Shown piece by piece: positions 51,982-64,000 of a DNA stretch of 64,000 bases. How positions within the stretch are numbered: the stretch's first letter is position 1; each line of letters starts with the position of its first letter. Position numbers and translations under genes: made by a program. The stretch spans positions 1,550,001 through 1,614,000 of the forward strand of contig JABMLP010000007.1 of assembly GCA_013176395.1 (NCBI GenBank), read 5' to 3'. This stretch comes from Venturia oleaginea (taxonomy: Eukaryota > Ascomycota > Dothideomycetes > Venturiales > Venturiaceae). The notes beneath the pieces are model-generated. The model worked only from the letters and a program-made list of their open reading frames with translations, had not been told where the DNA came from and ran no database searches.

Positions 51982-53235
51982 ATGGACGTGGACACGATAC
52001 CAAACTACCTCGAGCAACAGCGCGATGAGGCCCCAGAAGACCTCCAGCACTACTTCCTGTCCTTCGAAGAGCTCTGGGAACGAAAGCTATGGCACGAGCT
52101 GACCGACCAGTTGACGGCGTACTTCAACGATCCGAATAGCGGTCTGCATCGCATCTCCCTATACAACACATTCATCAAGACATTCGCAGACAAGATCAGC
52201 AAATTGAAGCTTGTACATTTGGGCACACTTGCTGCCGCTGAGTGCAAAGGTTAGCATCTTGGGCGGAGAATACTCAATACGGAAAGCTAATGGAGTTTCA
52301 GATGTCGACCAGAAGTTGTCGATGCAAAAGGCGCTGTCAGAAAAGGTCAACCAGCCGGGTTCCCAGGACGCCTACGTCTCAGCCCAAGTAGAGTTAGCGA
52401 GCACATACCTTTCAAACAAGGGAGATCTACCAGCGGCGCGGAAACTTTTGGATAACTGCGAGCGCTTGCTGGACTCGTTCGATTACGTGGAGACCGTAGT
52501 CCATGCCAAATTCTATCGCGAGAATGCCGCCTACTACAAGGTATAAATCTGTCGCATCACATATGAAACACTTGAGAACTAATAAAGAGATAGGCATCTC
52601 AAGACTTCGCCGGATACTACAAGAATGCCCTTCTTTACCTAGCCTGTGTCGACCTAGACAGTCTTACCCTAAACGACCGCCGAAGTAGAGCCTTCGATCT
52701 CTCAGTCTCCGCTCTCGTTTCCGAGAGCATCTATAATTTCGGAGAGCTTCTCCTACATCCCATTCTCGAATCGTTAACCGGAACCCCGAACGCATGGCTG
52801 CGCGATCTTCTATTTGCCTTCAACCGTGGCGACCTTCTGGCATACGACAAATTGAGCGGAAACATCAGCAAGAACCCACTGCTTGACCAACATAAAGGAT
52901 TCTTGTATCAGAAGATCTCGCTCGCGGCATTAACGGAGACAGTGTTCAAGCGCCCGCCCCACGACCGAGCCATGTCCTTCCAGACCATCTCCGTCGAGAC
53001 GAAGGTCAAGCCCGACGACATTGAGCATCTCATTATGAAGGCACTGAGCTTAGGTCTGTTGAGGGGAACCATCGATCAAGTCGCAGAAGTTGCGAGGATC
53101 AACTGGGTGCAGCCGAAGGTTCTGGACAGAGGTCAAATTGAGAGCATGAGGTCACGACTGAAGGAGTGGGATAGCAGTGTCAACCAGCTCGGCAACTGGA
53201 TCGAGGGTGTCGGTAAGGATGTGTGGGCGGCATAG
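51982..53235 (+). CDS. RPN9: 26S proteasome lid subunit Rpn9
   Basis: A PCI-domain subunit of the 19S regulatory particle lid. Exons 51982-52249, 52302-52540 and 52594-53235 give 382 aa. The start was chosen for its context and because MDVDTIPNYLEQQRDEAP is a natural N terminus; the frame is open seven codons further up. The N-terminal helical repeats show EELWERKLWHELTDQLTAYF and VELASTYLSNKGDLPAARKL. The PCI winged helix covers about 270-345 (ISLAALTETVFKRPPHDRAM, then HLIMKALSLGLLRGTIDQV). The C-terminal helix (SSVNQLGNWIEGVGKDVW) is typical of lid subunits. The length matches yeast Rpn9. Confidence 0.93.
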
Positions 53236-56200
53236 ATAATGCGTCGCATGAGGTGAAGGTGATGAAGGCACGATACACTGAAGTCAAACAATGAGCACAG
53301 CGTTCGGCGTCTTCGGAGAATGGAGCATGTAGTATAGAATTTTGGGCCCATCATGGCACCGGGATTTAGGTACAGTGTACCTCGATTTTCGAAGAAACGC
53401 ATGGTAATGAATATGCAAAGTGCAATTCACACCAATCTTAACATGCTGCGCGATAGGCTAATTGGCGACATGCTGACTTCAGCAGATGCAAGTGGGATAT
53501 TGGTAATGCTGTTAAGAGCTTGGATTGACAGATCGGAGTGACTCTATGGATCTGTACACGATTGCGTGATTTGAGAATGGCAATCCCGAGCTCGTGCCAA
53601 GGCTTCTTCATAGATGGCTCAACTTCAGTACCGACATGGCCGTGGTTGTTGTTTTCTCAAAACTTGTTTGATCTTAGCAAGTGCGTAGCATGGATGCAAG
53701 AAATGGCAGTAGGGGAAGTTCTGTTGGGTGATGATACCGGGCACCCCATTTCTCTTTCTCTCTCTCCTCTTTGCTTGCGCATGGCGAATACTGACAATGT
53801 CGGAGAATTTCTATCGAACGAGGAAACAGTATATCGATGGAGATGTCTCGTACCCTTAATCGCTTTGGAGGGGATGGGAAGAATCATTTCATTCCTGTGT
53901 ATCTGCTTTGGTGTGTTGATTTCATTGACTTCTACTTTCAGTTGTTCTTATACACTGAACTGATATGCAACCGGCAGTTATCAACGGCTGAATCGGGAGA
54001 GGGTGAGGGGAGCTTGGACGATGCGTTTCTTTCTTTTACCTTTGTTGCGATTATGGAGGCTATTTACATGGGGGTTGCCATGTTGATAGTAGTATCAAAG
54101 CACTCCCGAGTTCCCAACGTGATAGGTGGGATTGCACAGGTTTTTGAAGCCGCTGGGAAAGATTGGTGGAGCATGGGTTCTTTACTTATGGATAGGCTAT
54201 GATTTTCGGGTATGGGATAGTGATGGTGATGGGTAGGTGTGGTGATGATCGTCAGTATCCCTCCGTACTCTATCTTTTGTTTGTGGTCATTGGTATCCTA
54301 ATGTGCTCTTTCATTGCTGGGGTTAAATGGCCGACATAGACGCTTCATTTCGAACGACAATTGACCTGAGATACCGAAGACCTACACGTCCAGAAGAACC
54401 GTGGGTGATAGTATATTGTCTTTCATACGGCTTGTGGATTCTTCAATGATGGGGTCCTAATTTTATACCTACGACATAGCTTCTAACGCGCATAGTGACG
54501 GTCGGCAGGATAGGGCTTGAGAAGAGCATGGGAGGAGACTTGGGGTCTTTTGGTGATTGGCGCTTTTAAAGGCGTCAAGACTATTTAACTGGCTTTTACG
54601 ATGGAGGAAAGCGGCACAGTTTTCTCTCTAATCATCGACCTCCATGGCGGGATGTCATTGTAGGACTGCTTGATTATGTTGTTTTGCTAGTTTCACTGGA
54701 TTGAATGTAGAATAGTCTGAGGTCGGGTATTACTTTGAACTGGGCGTGGTGGTTGAGTAATTCAGTGATTCGGTGGTGGTTAGTATTATCCTCTTCTCGC
54801 TACTTCGCCTTATTTTGAACTAATGCTAACCTCAAAAGATATGGGTAGAAAAATTCGAATACATGGAACTGATGTTTTTGGTCGCATTGTGGAGAGCGAC
54901 GCAGGTCTCCACCATGTTTCCGAAATCTTGGGGGTTGTCCTTATACCACCTTAATGGGTAAGGAAGTGATGTCTTATATACTCACTTCACATCACGTTGG
55001 GCGTTTGTGCACGGCTAAATCATGCGTCATACTGGGAAGAGCTTGGGTGGATGGTAGACTCGTGATACGATAGAAGCTATCATCACTGGAATGGAGGTCC
55101 AGTATTTATATGGCGTTTACGTTTCGAAGGGGAGTTACCAAACCTCGTACACATGCTCGTACACATGCTCAAAGCTATGGTGTCACGGTTTGGGCTTTTC
55201 CATTCTATTTGGATTGCTTGAGATGCTGAATCGGGCCTCTTTGGCTTAGGGCGATGTCGTCTGTTGAGATCTATGAGATGATGGTAATGGTGTTTAGGGA
55301 AGATTTGGCGATGATGGTGAGCTTTACTCCTTCCTCGTTCCCTGGGTCAGGATAATGGTTGACAAAGTTAGGGTTTTTGCTGATGTTAATCCGCTGCATT
55401 CGGTTTCGGTAACTGTCTTTGCTCCAGGCACAAACGAAGCATCAACACGGCCTTTTGGATCGTTGCCTCTTTCGCGTATGTTTGAAACGATTAGAACGGC
55501 CGACATTTTATATATCTCTTCAGGGTACATCATAGCCAATCCTTTCCGCCATTTCCCACACACGTTTGTATTCTTACCACGGGGTTTAAGCTACTACAAA
55601 TCCAAGGTCTTCTTGATGATTAGATCGACAAGCGCAATGTTGAAACAAGGACTACACACGTCGTGGTTGCGAAGAAAACTTGTAGATACTGTCAGAAAAC
55701 AGGGTAATTTGAGGTTCGCCATGAGCAAGGATTCTGGTTTATTAAGGTACCAAACGAAGTCATGGGCCTTGACCTTTGACTTGTAATGCGATGATGAAGC
55801 TCTACAGATAATGATGTTGGTAGGCACCAGCCTCCCACTCACTAACACACACACTCTCTCTCTACTGATACTTAGGAAGGAGATTTATGACAAAGGTGTA
55901 AAATTGGGCCGGAATACTCAAGTAGAACACGATGTAGAAGTTTCTACTCTCAAAGCATCCAGGCCGGAGCATCCTTTAGTGCCAGAGCTGGCTCCGTTTG
56001 TGAGTGTTATTCTGTTAGTCTGGAGGACTCCTTATATACTTCCCATTGACGGTACGTCTCCCCTCAATCCGTACACAGCCCCGTTAACTTGAGCAGTACA
56101 TTGTTTAGCACTGGACAACAGCAGGCTTTTTATATGCCATGTTTGACCGTGCACTTACTGACAGCCACAATGAAGTTCATCATCTCCGCTAGCGATGTTG

Positions 56201-58740
56201 ACGGTGGCGCGAAATTTCTCATACTCATGCTTTGAGAGAGCTAGCTGTGTTCTTACTTGACACGATGGTCCTACTTTTAGCAAATAGCGACATTGTTGAT
56301 CCGGAGGAAAGCAAGATTCGGTGATGGTGGTAAATAGCAGCCTCAAACTCAGCGGATCAATTCAAAGGTTCGCTAAAAGAATAATCAGGTTGCACACTTT
56401 TAGTGGAAACATCTATGAAGAACTGGTGGCAAGGCAAGGGTCCTAATGCGGCGCTCTGTCTTCGCTCGTGTAGTATAAGATATTGAGAGTGAACTGTTTA
56501 TATGCTTTTTAAGGTAGGTATCTGCAGAGTCATCATGTACTCAGCAGGCTCTGCTCCTGCATTCTGTGCTCGATCGGGGCAATTGGTTAGTAGCCTGGCG
56601 CTTCGGGATTCTCCTATATATACCACATCTCACCAGGCTGAAAAGAAACACAAGCTAAGGAGCGTCTCGGAGCCCAAGATGGTTGGTATAAGACGCTTGT
56701 TCCTTTATTTACGAAAAAGATGACACCTTGTTACTCTAAATACCAGACTCGCCATCAGGAGATCGGAGAATGTAGCCAATCTAAGATAGATCTAGTGATG
56801 GTGGTTAGCAACATCCTTTCGTCAACGCCTCCATTTGAGCAATTGCTGACCAAACTAGTAACTCTAGTAAATTACTCTTCCAGCCCTCCGCGTCTCTCGA
56901 AAATTTAATTTCCACGAGCAGCGACACAAGAAATGACTTGTTGAAGCGGTTGAGTGTTCCTTCTTCATTCATCAAGCCTAAATCGCATGTTTTATGAGTC
57001 TTAGCAGTCGGGTCTTAGCCAGTAGATTGCATCGTTGATCATCGAGCGATTCGATGCTCGCCGCGAATATGCGAGGGATTATATCTCTCCTGAAGAGGGA
57101 AAGAAGAACAGGATAACTAGCCTGCGATTCCTCTTCTTTATGGATGTTGATGTCCTACAATGAAAACCGACAATCCAGGAGGGGGTCTCGAACGGAGAAC
57201 GGCAAGCTTCTTTGAGAATGCGTTGTTGACGTAGGTAGCAGGCAAACACGTATGTGAAAGTCAGGATCGAAAGGTTGGTGATGATGTTGAGTATCGTTTC
57301 TTCTTGCGCATAAAACTTCCACATTCTAACAAGGCTTAGCGACGAAATATTGTTACTTCTCCGGCATGCGCACGCGCAAACTCAAGTTTGTCCAAACAGC
57401 GGAAAGATAAGAGGAACCTGAACAGGCAGTTCTCTCGATGTTTTCTTCGCCCATGGAACTCTCCATGTCGAACGTCTTATATGTATTCCAGGAGTAAGAG
57501 ATGACCGACCATGGCAGTATTCGCCCGATTTATCTCGGGGATTGACTCTATCACTTTCAGAACACAAAATAGCCCAAGAGTTGTGTTTAATCCAAGAATC
57601 CCGACTCATTGTTTCTCCTCAAAGGTCCAGCAAACATCAGAGAAACCCTGCATGGGTCGTCCTGTCCTGCAGAGGCATTAGTGCAGTATCACTCGATGGT
57701 TCAAAAAGGAAAAGGTCACATGAGGGCTGTTTCGGTGTGAAAGGCACGGTATCACAGACTGAAGATATGGTGATGATGGTTCTTACCCCAAGAGCGGTGA
57801 TGTGTCCAAAAGAACTCGGAGCAGATGCGAGTATATTGCGATACCCTGATGATGGTAACCATCGTAACTCCAATATCTCATCTGCTCGGAGACAAAGGTC
57901 CGGATAGAAGAGGCCTAGATGAGTCCGTGAACTGTAGCACTTCTCAACCAAGACCAAAACTTTACCACTACGACCAGCCATAAGCCATCACCCAGCTCAT
58001 GAGAATTTGGTTGCTATTGGATATCAACGAAACCTGCGAAGATGCTAAGAAAGTCTTAAGCATCGTTTCAACCGTCATAGCTTCCATCGGAAGTCTAGCC
58101 GCTAACATTCGCTTCGATTTCAGGAACAGTGCGGCATCGAGCGGTTACCTAAAGGCTAAAAGGTAGTAATGGGCATAAAAGATTCCTTTACTTTGCTCTT
58201 CTACATGCTGCTTCAAACTGCAATACCACTGCCGCTACGACCGATGTGTTTGTTGCCCAAGATATGCAAAAGCGAAATCGATGTATCAAGAGATGGGAGA
58301 GAACAGATGGTGAGCTACTACGGAAAATCTTACGGATCATACTCAAGATCGATATCGTTATTCCATAGTCAACTTATTCTAATGATAAAAACTTATCAAT
58401 ACAGTGCTGAGCTGCAACTCGTTTATCGGCGTCTAACATCGTTATTAGAGAAGAAGAAAACTTCGTGAACTGATGGACTTGCCACCAACGATACCCGAAT
58501 AATCAATCACATCTGCCAAAGTCAGTATCGATGATATCTTATCGACGAAGAACCCAAGCTGTATGAAGTATCATCCGCCACAACAGAGTCGGAAGCCAAA
58601 CCGATTCCCCAAGATACGTGACAGTATCCATACCAATAAATATTATGATACCGTACCAACTGATTTCTCCCCTAACCATGTCAACATAGAGAGAACAAAA
58701 AGAACCCTACCAATATAAATTGCAAAAAGGGTCATCCCGC

Positions 58741-58860
58741 AAGATCCAGATCTCACAATGTCGCAAGATCCAGATCTCACAATATCACAAGATCCAGATC
58801 TCACAATATCACAAGATCCAAATCTCACAATATCACAAGATCCAGATATCACAACGACGT
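58741..58860. repeat. 24-bp tandem repeat
   Basis: Five head-to-tail copies of a 24-bp unit (AAGATCCAGATCTCACAATA and TCAC) start at 58741, 58765, 58789, 58813 and 58837. Each copy contains palindromic GATC and AGATCT-like sites. There are no spacers, so it is not a CRISPR array. Confidence 0.92.
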
Positions 58861-59294
58861 AACATCAACATGCATGTACACATGCAGGATCTAGAAACAC
58901 AATCCACAACTCATTCAGATCGTACCGATGCCCATCCCAGCTCTTTCAAAAGAATCCGAATCCGAATATTTGCGAAATGTGTCTCATGCCACGGTGACAT
59001 GCACTCGCACACGCACCCATCTACTCGGGGATCCAAAGACAGAACTCCAGCTACCAGCGACGAGATATCGACATGGCTGTTTCTCCATACATACAGTTAC
59101 GACACAGTAAGGATACCCTTCCCAAAAGAACCCATGACCCTCATCTCAAAGAACCGCCGACGAATCTTCTCCTTCTAGATTCCAGATCGAGTCTCCCCCT
59201 TGTAGCTCAAGTAGGTGCAGCATCTCAGCATCTCAGCATCACAAAAAAAGAAAGGAAAGACATTGAAGGGCGGTAAATCCCGTACTCCGCTCTC

Positions 59295-59311
59295 GGGGTG
59301 GGGGGGGGGCG
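59295..59311. repeat. Poly-G tract
   Basis: A run of about 16 G interrupted by one T. It sits in the gene desert and is probably error prone in sequencing. Confidence 0.85.
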
Positions 59312-59631
59312 GTAGAAAGGGTAGTTGGACGGAGTACCGGTTCAGCCCTTTCAGAGGGGAAGGAAGGAAGGGAAGAAGCGGCTAGTATCCGTATCTGTAC
59401 CTGAACTACCACTACCGCCGCTCGCCGCCGCCGCCTCACCATCTCGCGCCGAAACATTGGGTCCCAAATACAGATTCTACCACTGTACCTAGCTCAAGCC
59501 CTGAGAACCGACTCCGATTCCTGAACCCCTGTATTCCATGCCACTGTAGAGCGTGAATACGAGCTGAGGCCAGCTGAGAGGGGAGAGGTGAGGTGAATCC
59601 CTCAATCCCGACCCGACCCATCTCTGCGGGT

Positions 59632-59682
59632 CCCCATCACCATCACCATCACAATCACAACGGGCACGGGCACGGGCACGGA
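59632..59682. repeat. CATCAC and GGCACG short repeats
   Basis: Three to four CATCAC units, then three GGGCAC units. One frame reads as His followed by Gly-His dipeptides, but no surrounding gene is evident. Confidence 0.8.
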
Positions 59683-59918
59683 GGAGAGACACTGTTGAGG
59701 ACGGGATGGATCATGGTTGTTACGTCGCGAATCATCTGCTCCAGGGTATTCGCGAGTCAGTCCTTGCCCCTACCCCTACCCTTACTTGCCTATCACGTGA
59801 TCATCCCTGCCGATCTCCCCCCCTTTTCGCTTTTCGGAAATTTACCGAGGGAGGGGTTTGTTTGTATCGTACCTCCGATTCGGCGGTTGGTGTGGAGGTG
59901 ATGGTTTGACGTGGCGGG

Positions 59919-59959
59919 ACTCGGGAATCGGAATCGGGAATCGGGAATCGGGAATCGGG
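59919..59959. repeat. 7-bp satellite GGGAATC
   Basis: Five to six copies of GGGAATC, one of them shortened to GGAATC. The unit length matches the ATGCCCA array at 34261 but the sequence differs. An isolated GGGAATCGGG recurs near 60129-60138. Confidence 0.88.
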
Positions 59960-60627
59960 TGTTGGGAGGGGTGTGGAAGCGTTTACGTTGATGTCTATGG
60001 AGGGGAGATTATCTGGGTTGTATGGGATGGGACGGGTGGATTATGCATGCGTGCGTGGAATTGTTGTTGGATAACGTCGAGGGAATTACATCTTCGTGCA
60101 GAGCTTTCGGGATGGGGGTTTTGATATTCGGGAATCGGGAGAGTCGTGGACGTCAGTGTTTTTCGTGATCGTTGTGTTTGATAGGTTCTCTTGGGTGGGC
60201 GAGGCTGAATGTTTCTCCTGGGAGTTGGGGTTTGTGAGGGTGCTTATTGCCGTAATTGAGTTATCGTTTTGATGATAAGTGTGTGTTGAATTCTTTATTT
60301 TTTTTGGTTTTTCTGTCAATGTTTCAAAATCCATCACGGAGGTAAGAAAGATGGACCGTGGGGCAATTATTTGATTGTTTCACGAGGGACACTTCTATTG
60401 ACTATAGACATATGTCCCAAGAGGGAAAAGTAAAAACGAACGCCAACGCTCAAGTTCACCACATTCCCATCCTTCTTTCCAGAGACCATCTGTTTGTCCA
60501 ATTTTTGAAGTGCAGAGGCTAAGGCGATATGCAAATAATATGTAGTTGTGAAGGGATCCACATCTTGGTCGGGAGAGGATGTCGAGTAGGGAGTATTAAG
60601 GGAGTCGAAAAGCAAGAGGTAAACAAT

Positions 60628-61532
60628 TTACATGCATGCAGCACTGAGGTGTTTGTTAGTTTAGAGTTCATAGATAACGTGAGGTGAAAAACATACCCGT
60701 CAATGCCAATGACCTTTCCGTTGACCCACTCTCCGTCCTGGGAAGCGAGGAAACCAACAACGCGGGCAATGTCAATGGGCTGACCCACACGGTTGTGTGG
60801 CGACCATGTTGCAGCGTAAACATCAACCTCGTCGTTGTTCATTTTCTCTCCTCCTGGAATATATTCCTTGCAGACGGCGTGGTACATATCGGTCTTGATA
60901 CCACCTGGTGCAACGCAGTTGACGGTAATTTTCTTGTCACCAGCGTCGATGGCCATGCATCGAACGAAGGTCTCAATGGCACCCTTGGAAGCGGAGTAGA
61001 CGGTGTGCTTTGGAACACCCTTGGCCTGGCCAGTGATGGATCCCATGAGGATGATACGGCCACCAACCTCGAGGTGCTTGTATGCTTCCCGAGCGACGAA
61101 GAATTGACCCCTGGTGTTGATATTGAAAACGCGGTCGAACTCCTCTGGTGTGACGTCCTTGAAATGTCCAAAGGTAACGACACCGGAGTTTGAGCTGACA
61201 ATGTGGAGTTTGCCGAAGTGAGCCTTGGCCTGCTCGAACATGGAGACGATCTCGTCAACTTGGGAAACGTTGGCCTTGATGGCAATGGACTTGCGGCCCA
61301 TCTTGACGATCTCGTCAACGACTTGTTGGGCAGCCTCAGCACTGTTGGCGTAATTCACAACAACATCGGCACCACGTCTGGCAAGGTCGAGAGCCATCGC
61401 CTTTCCAATACCACGGCCTTGTGATCATGTTAGAATCGTGAGAATTGCAACGGGGGTTTGAAAGAACATACCGGAACCAGTGACGAGAGCGACCTTGCCC
61501 TCCAAGGACCATGATGGGACTTCAGATGCCAT
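60628..61532 (-). CDS. Tetra-/trihydroxynaphthalene reductase (DHN-melanin SDR)
   Basis: A short-chain dehydrogenase that reduces tetrahydroxynaphthalene or trihydroxynaphthalene with NADPH in DHN-melanin synthesis. Exons 61532-61472, 61417-60697 and 60643-60628 give 265 aa. The introns (GTATGT...CACAAG and GTATGT...CTAAC...CTCAG) restore [20 protein letters not shown] at the cofactor site and the C terminus IDGAACM. Catalytic residues are visible: Ser in [12 protein letters not shown], and Tyr161 and Lys165 in [30 protein letters not shown] and [19 protein letters not shown] are hallmarks of this subfamily (Botrytis BRN1/BRN2-like, by memory). Which of the two reductions it makes cannot be told. 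No melanin PKS or regulator is recognised nearby. Confidence 0.92.
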
Positions 61533-63841
61533 TGTAGGAGTATAAAATGGATGTGTTTTGTTTAGTGAGTGAAGAAGCGAAGTTGGCAGTGAATAATAGA
61601 TCGGCAAGATGAGGATATGGATTGAAAGCTGACCGTACCGAGCGACGGGCGACTTTAAGTACTCGACCCAATCCCAGAAGCACCACCTGGGCCGGAGAAT
61701 GATACACGTTGTGCCTCCTTATGGCAACCATTATGCATCCACTAATTGACCTCCCTTCACAGGCATGTCTTGCGCGCTATACACTGGTTCGGCCCCGCTA
61801 GCCGCGTCCAGTAGTCTTCTATTTTCGTTCGTCATGTAGCCAAACATTTCGGCATCCCGGGCGGAGCGAAGACTGCCATCGGATTGGACGGTCCTGAGGA
61901 GCGTTTGGAGATTGAAATCCTTTGCGGAAAGCATACTCTAGAGAAGCTGGTCTGACTGCGCAGACGAGGCAGTGCGCATCTCAGATACTGTCAGAGGGCA
62001 TGCAGAAAGGAATCTGATTGATCGCCCATCCGCGATAGTGAAAAATGCGAGTAGCGGGGGAAATAGTGGGGGGCCCTGCAAATCTGCAGGGGCAGAAATG
62101 GCGCCTCGAAGGGGCTCCCATTATTTTTAGCCCCTATTGGACATACTATGGCGGGGGATCCTAGATCATCTTTCTGACGGCCCAACCCAGGGCACTCCCA
62201 AACCACAACGACATGTCCTCAACGAAGCATCGCGGAAATGCAGGCTGTCAGCAACAAGAATACCACCGCTTGTTTAGATTGATTCTCCGTGGAGATTGAT
62301 GCCCGCGACGCGGTAAACAAACCGCAAGAGAGTCCACAATGGCTGAATTCCCCGATGTTTTCGGAACGAGGGGAGAGCCGAAATCGCGTTCCTCGATGAA
62401 TCTGCACGACGCTCAGCGTGTGTTTCGCACACTGGGAACTGTCAAAAGTGCGAGGGATCCCTTGGCCGTAGCCTACGCGACGTTTCGGAACAGTCCGTCG
62501 GCTTCGACGGAGTGCGACATGTCCGCCATAAAACGCGAGGGTTTGTAATGTTTGAGACGTCTTCGGCATCGAGGAGCCATCTGGAAACGCGAGCCCGCGC
62601 AACATGAGGGAGAACTGTAGAGTTAAATTGTCTCCGTTTCCTGTGTGGAAGTCGAGACGACTGCTCAAACCTTTTGGAAAGATGCTTTCGTTTCAACCTT
62701 CACCGTCTCTTGCGACAATCCCTTCCCCATGGTCAGTCTCGATCTTATCCATCTTGAGATTGCCCTCCCATGGGAAAGTCTAAAGTGCCCTCGACTCGCC
62801 ATGACAGACTAGACCTCCAATCAGGACGACTGTCGGCATGTCGCCAGTTCCCGTTGCGAGGTTGGAGGCTCATGCGGCTGCCAGCCTCACCCGTAGAACC
62901 AATGTCGCAGGACGAATTTGATCGAGTAGGTGAGAGTGAGGTTAAACGACAGGTTCATCGACGGTAGGAGAGGCATCATGGCCATCTGCGTCTGGCGCTG
63001 TACTTGCACAGTTCGGTAAACGAAGGTCAAGCACAGTCTTAGACGCAGCAGGATGTCGGTCACTCTTTATCCTCGCCGTCCCGTCGCATGGAGAAGCCAT
63101 CCACCGACCAGTCATCCCCCGCAAACGCCAGAGATTGACATGCCAGGTGGTACACTTATGCGGAGAACCAGACGGCCGTTGTACATGTCGCAGATGGGAG
63201 GCTGCCAAGATCGGCGTGTAGTGAACATGTCCGTTGTTAGAATGAGGGAAGCTATTCATCGGCAGAGCTAAGGCATACGGGTGGCATGTTCATAGGCACA
63301 GGAACCGAAGTGAGCAATGACAGGGTGCCATAACCCGCCTAGGACGGGGAAACGGTGACTGGGTAACGCCGACAATGGCTGCTATATCATGATTGACGTG
63401 ACTGAATACAAGTAAAAGGGGAAACGCCCTGTCCATCCTGTGAATCTATTTTGAATCGGTACCATACCCAATCCTCCCGGGAACCCTGGATTCAGGCTTA
63501 TATTAAGATCTCGACCTGCTGTTCATGAATTCGTGAAAGTCTGCTCCTTCGCAACTTGTACTGGATATCAAACCAAAGGAAATTCGTTGGCCAATTAAAC
63601 CGGAGGCCTTCTCGATTACCCCTCCTGGATTCCACCAATGCACACCACCTGCTGACCACAAGGCCGCGTACTCTTCAACGTTGGGAGGAGTATACCCATC
63701 ATTCCATTGCTTTCCACAAACAAATAACAATATTTTCATCGCCGTCCATCGATGATTTGTTACAAGGACCGCTGGATATCAGGATATGCCCCCCGCAGGA
63801 CGACAAGGCTGATAGCTGCGAAAGACGGATGACAATTAAGA
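61533..63841. other. Upstream region of the reductase and further gene-poor DNA
   Basis: The reductase promoter lies at its left edge. A minus ORF at 61934-61731 (67 aa, MLSAKDFNLQTLLRTVQSDG) looks mildly protein-like but has no known motif. ORFs at 62219-62696, 62942-63259 and 63503-63739 overlap in several frames without recognisable domains. The 63739-63503 reading (NVEEYAALWSAGGVHWWNPG) could be an exon, but no structure could be built. Confidence 0.4.
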
Positions 63842-64000
63842 CATGAGCAAGACGCCCAGAGGAGGAGAAAGAGAGTGGTTTAAGATCAATGGGGTATCAA
63901 GCGCAAGGCCCACTTGGACTGGATTCTTATCAGACAATCTGACTCTAGCCACCACGGGCGAGTCGTTCGAGTTTATTCCGGATGCCATCGGAGAATCGGT
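63842..64000 (+). CDS. Possible N-terminal exon of a hypothetical gene (partial)
   Basis: From the ATG at 63842 a frame stays open for 53 codons to the window edge (MSKTPRGGEREWFKINGVSS, later FLSDNLTLATTGESFEFIPD). The composition is protein-like, without low complexity, and the ATG follows a stop-containing region. No family is recognised and the rest of the gene lies outside. This is a tentative call based only on the open frame. Confidence 0.3.

Larger units (their letters stand above)
53236..60627. other. 7.4-kb gene desert
   Basis: No ORF on either strand has a recognisable domain; the longest (152 codons at 58720-59178) is built on a 24-bp repeat. ORFs at 53837-54202 and 55355-55786 have no conserved look. 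Present are a 24-bp tandem array (58741-58860), a G run (59295-59311), CATCAC/GGCACG repeats (59632-59682) and a 7-bp satellite (59919-59959). Long untranslated regions, non-coding RNA or strongly decayed mobile DNA are possible. Confidence 0.45.

Noticed and set aside
55355..55786. 143-codon plus-strand ORF in the gene desert
   Set aside because: No domain or targeting signal, no plausible exon partners, and composition typical of random open frames.
58720..58860. Possible CRISPR-like array
   Set aside because: The 24-bp units are directly abutting with no spacers, and the host is a eukaryote. It is a tandem repeat.
59919..59959. Telomere-like repeat GGGAATC
   Set aside because: Not the TTAGGG-type fungal telomere repeat, very short, and internal to the window. 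A minisatellite.
61731..61934. 67-aa minus-strand ORF upstream of the reductase
   Set aside because: Protein-like composition but no known family, and it lies within the likely promoter region of the reductase. Not enough to call a gene.
62219..63259. Search for a Cmr1-type melanin regulator beside the reductase
   Set aside because: No C2H2 or Zn2Cys6 cysteine/histidine spacing could be found in any frame here.

Overview
The window looks like nuclear DNA of a filamentous ascomycete (Pezizomycotina). The genes are interrupted by short GT-AG introns, mostly 46-90 nt, with CTRAY-type branch sites. The gene set (mitochondrial IF2, Rpn9, TFIIIC Sfc4, Sys1, NDUFA9-type complex I subunit) is fungal housekeeping. 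A DHN-melanin type naphthol reductase resembling Botrytis BRN proteins, and fungal chromovirus and Fot1/pogo elements, are also present. Leotiomycetes is my best guess, from remembered similarity only.

Layout. 1-503: 3' end of a Ser/Thr-rich protein gene. 504-3218: gene-poor, with imperfect repeats and a striking RNA-like fold. 3219-6548: divergent pair of an FAD monooxygenase (minus) and pyroglutamyl peptidase I (plus). 7257-12262: a decayed glutathione S-transferase-like gene followed by a complete-looking, very young LTR retrotransposon (7962-12257, minus). It has identical 192-bp LTRs and a TGAAT target duplication, but no integrase domain. 12887-15768: a TPR/DUF4470-type gene with apparent frameshifts. 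16020-16922: an F-box/2EXR-like gene. 17137-20914: mitochondrial IF2. 21394-24297: two pogo/Fot1-type DNA transposons, one nearly full length with one nonsense codon, the other a deletion derivative whose terminal repeat is split by a solo LTR.

25585-53235 is the housekeeping section: TFIIIC subunit (minus), SYS1 (minus) divergent from COA6 (plus), a microbial-type PARG-like protein (minus), mitochondrial AsnRS (plus), mitoferrin-type carrier (plus), a Sap1-like MIT-AAA ATPase (plus), an MDR oxidoreductase (plus), NDUFA9-like complex I subunit (minus) and divergent RPN9 (plus). 53236-60627 is a 7.4-kb stretch in which I find no convincing gene, only short tandem repeats. 60628-61532 encodes the naphthol reductase (minus). 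The right end holds a possible partial gene start.

How the genes relate. There is no operon-like logic, but five genes serve mitochondria (IF2, AsnRS, COA6, mitoferrin, complex I subunit), and several pairs share short divergent promoters. No polyketide synthase or melanin regulator is recognisable beside the reductase. The most notable biology is in the mobile DNA: a young integrase-less retrotransposon with Tf1-like self-priming signals, and a nested, mosaic pogo derivative. Exon boundaries were placed by eye from splice signals and reading frame, without alignments.
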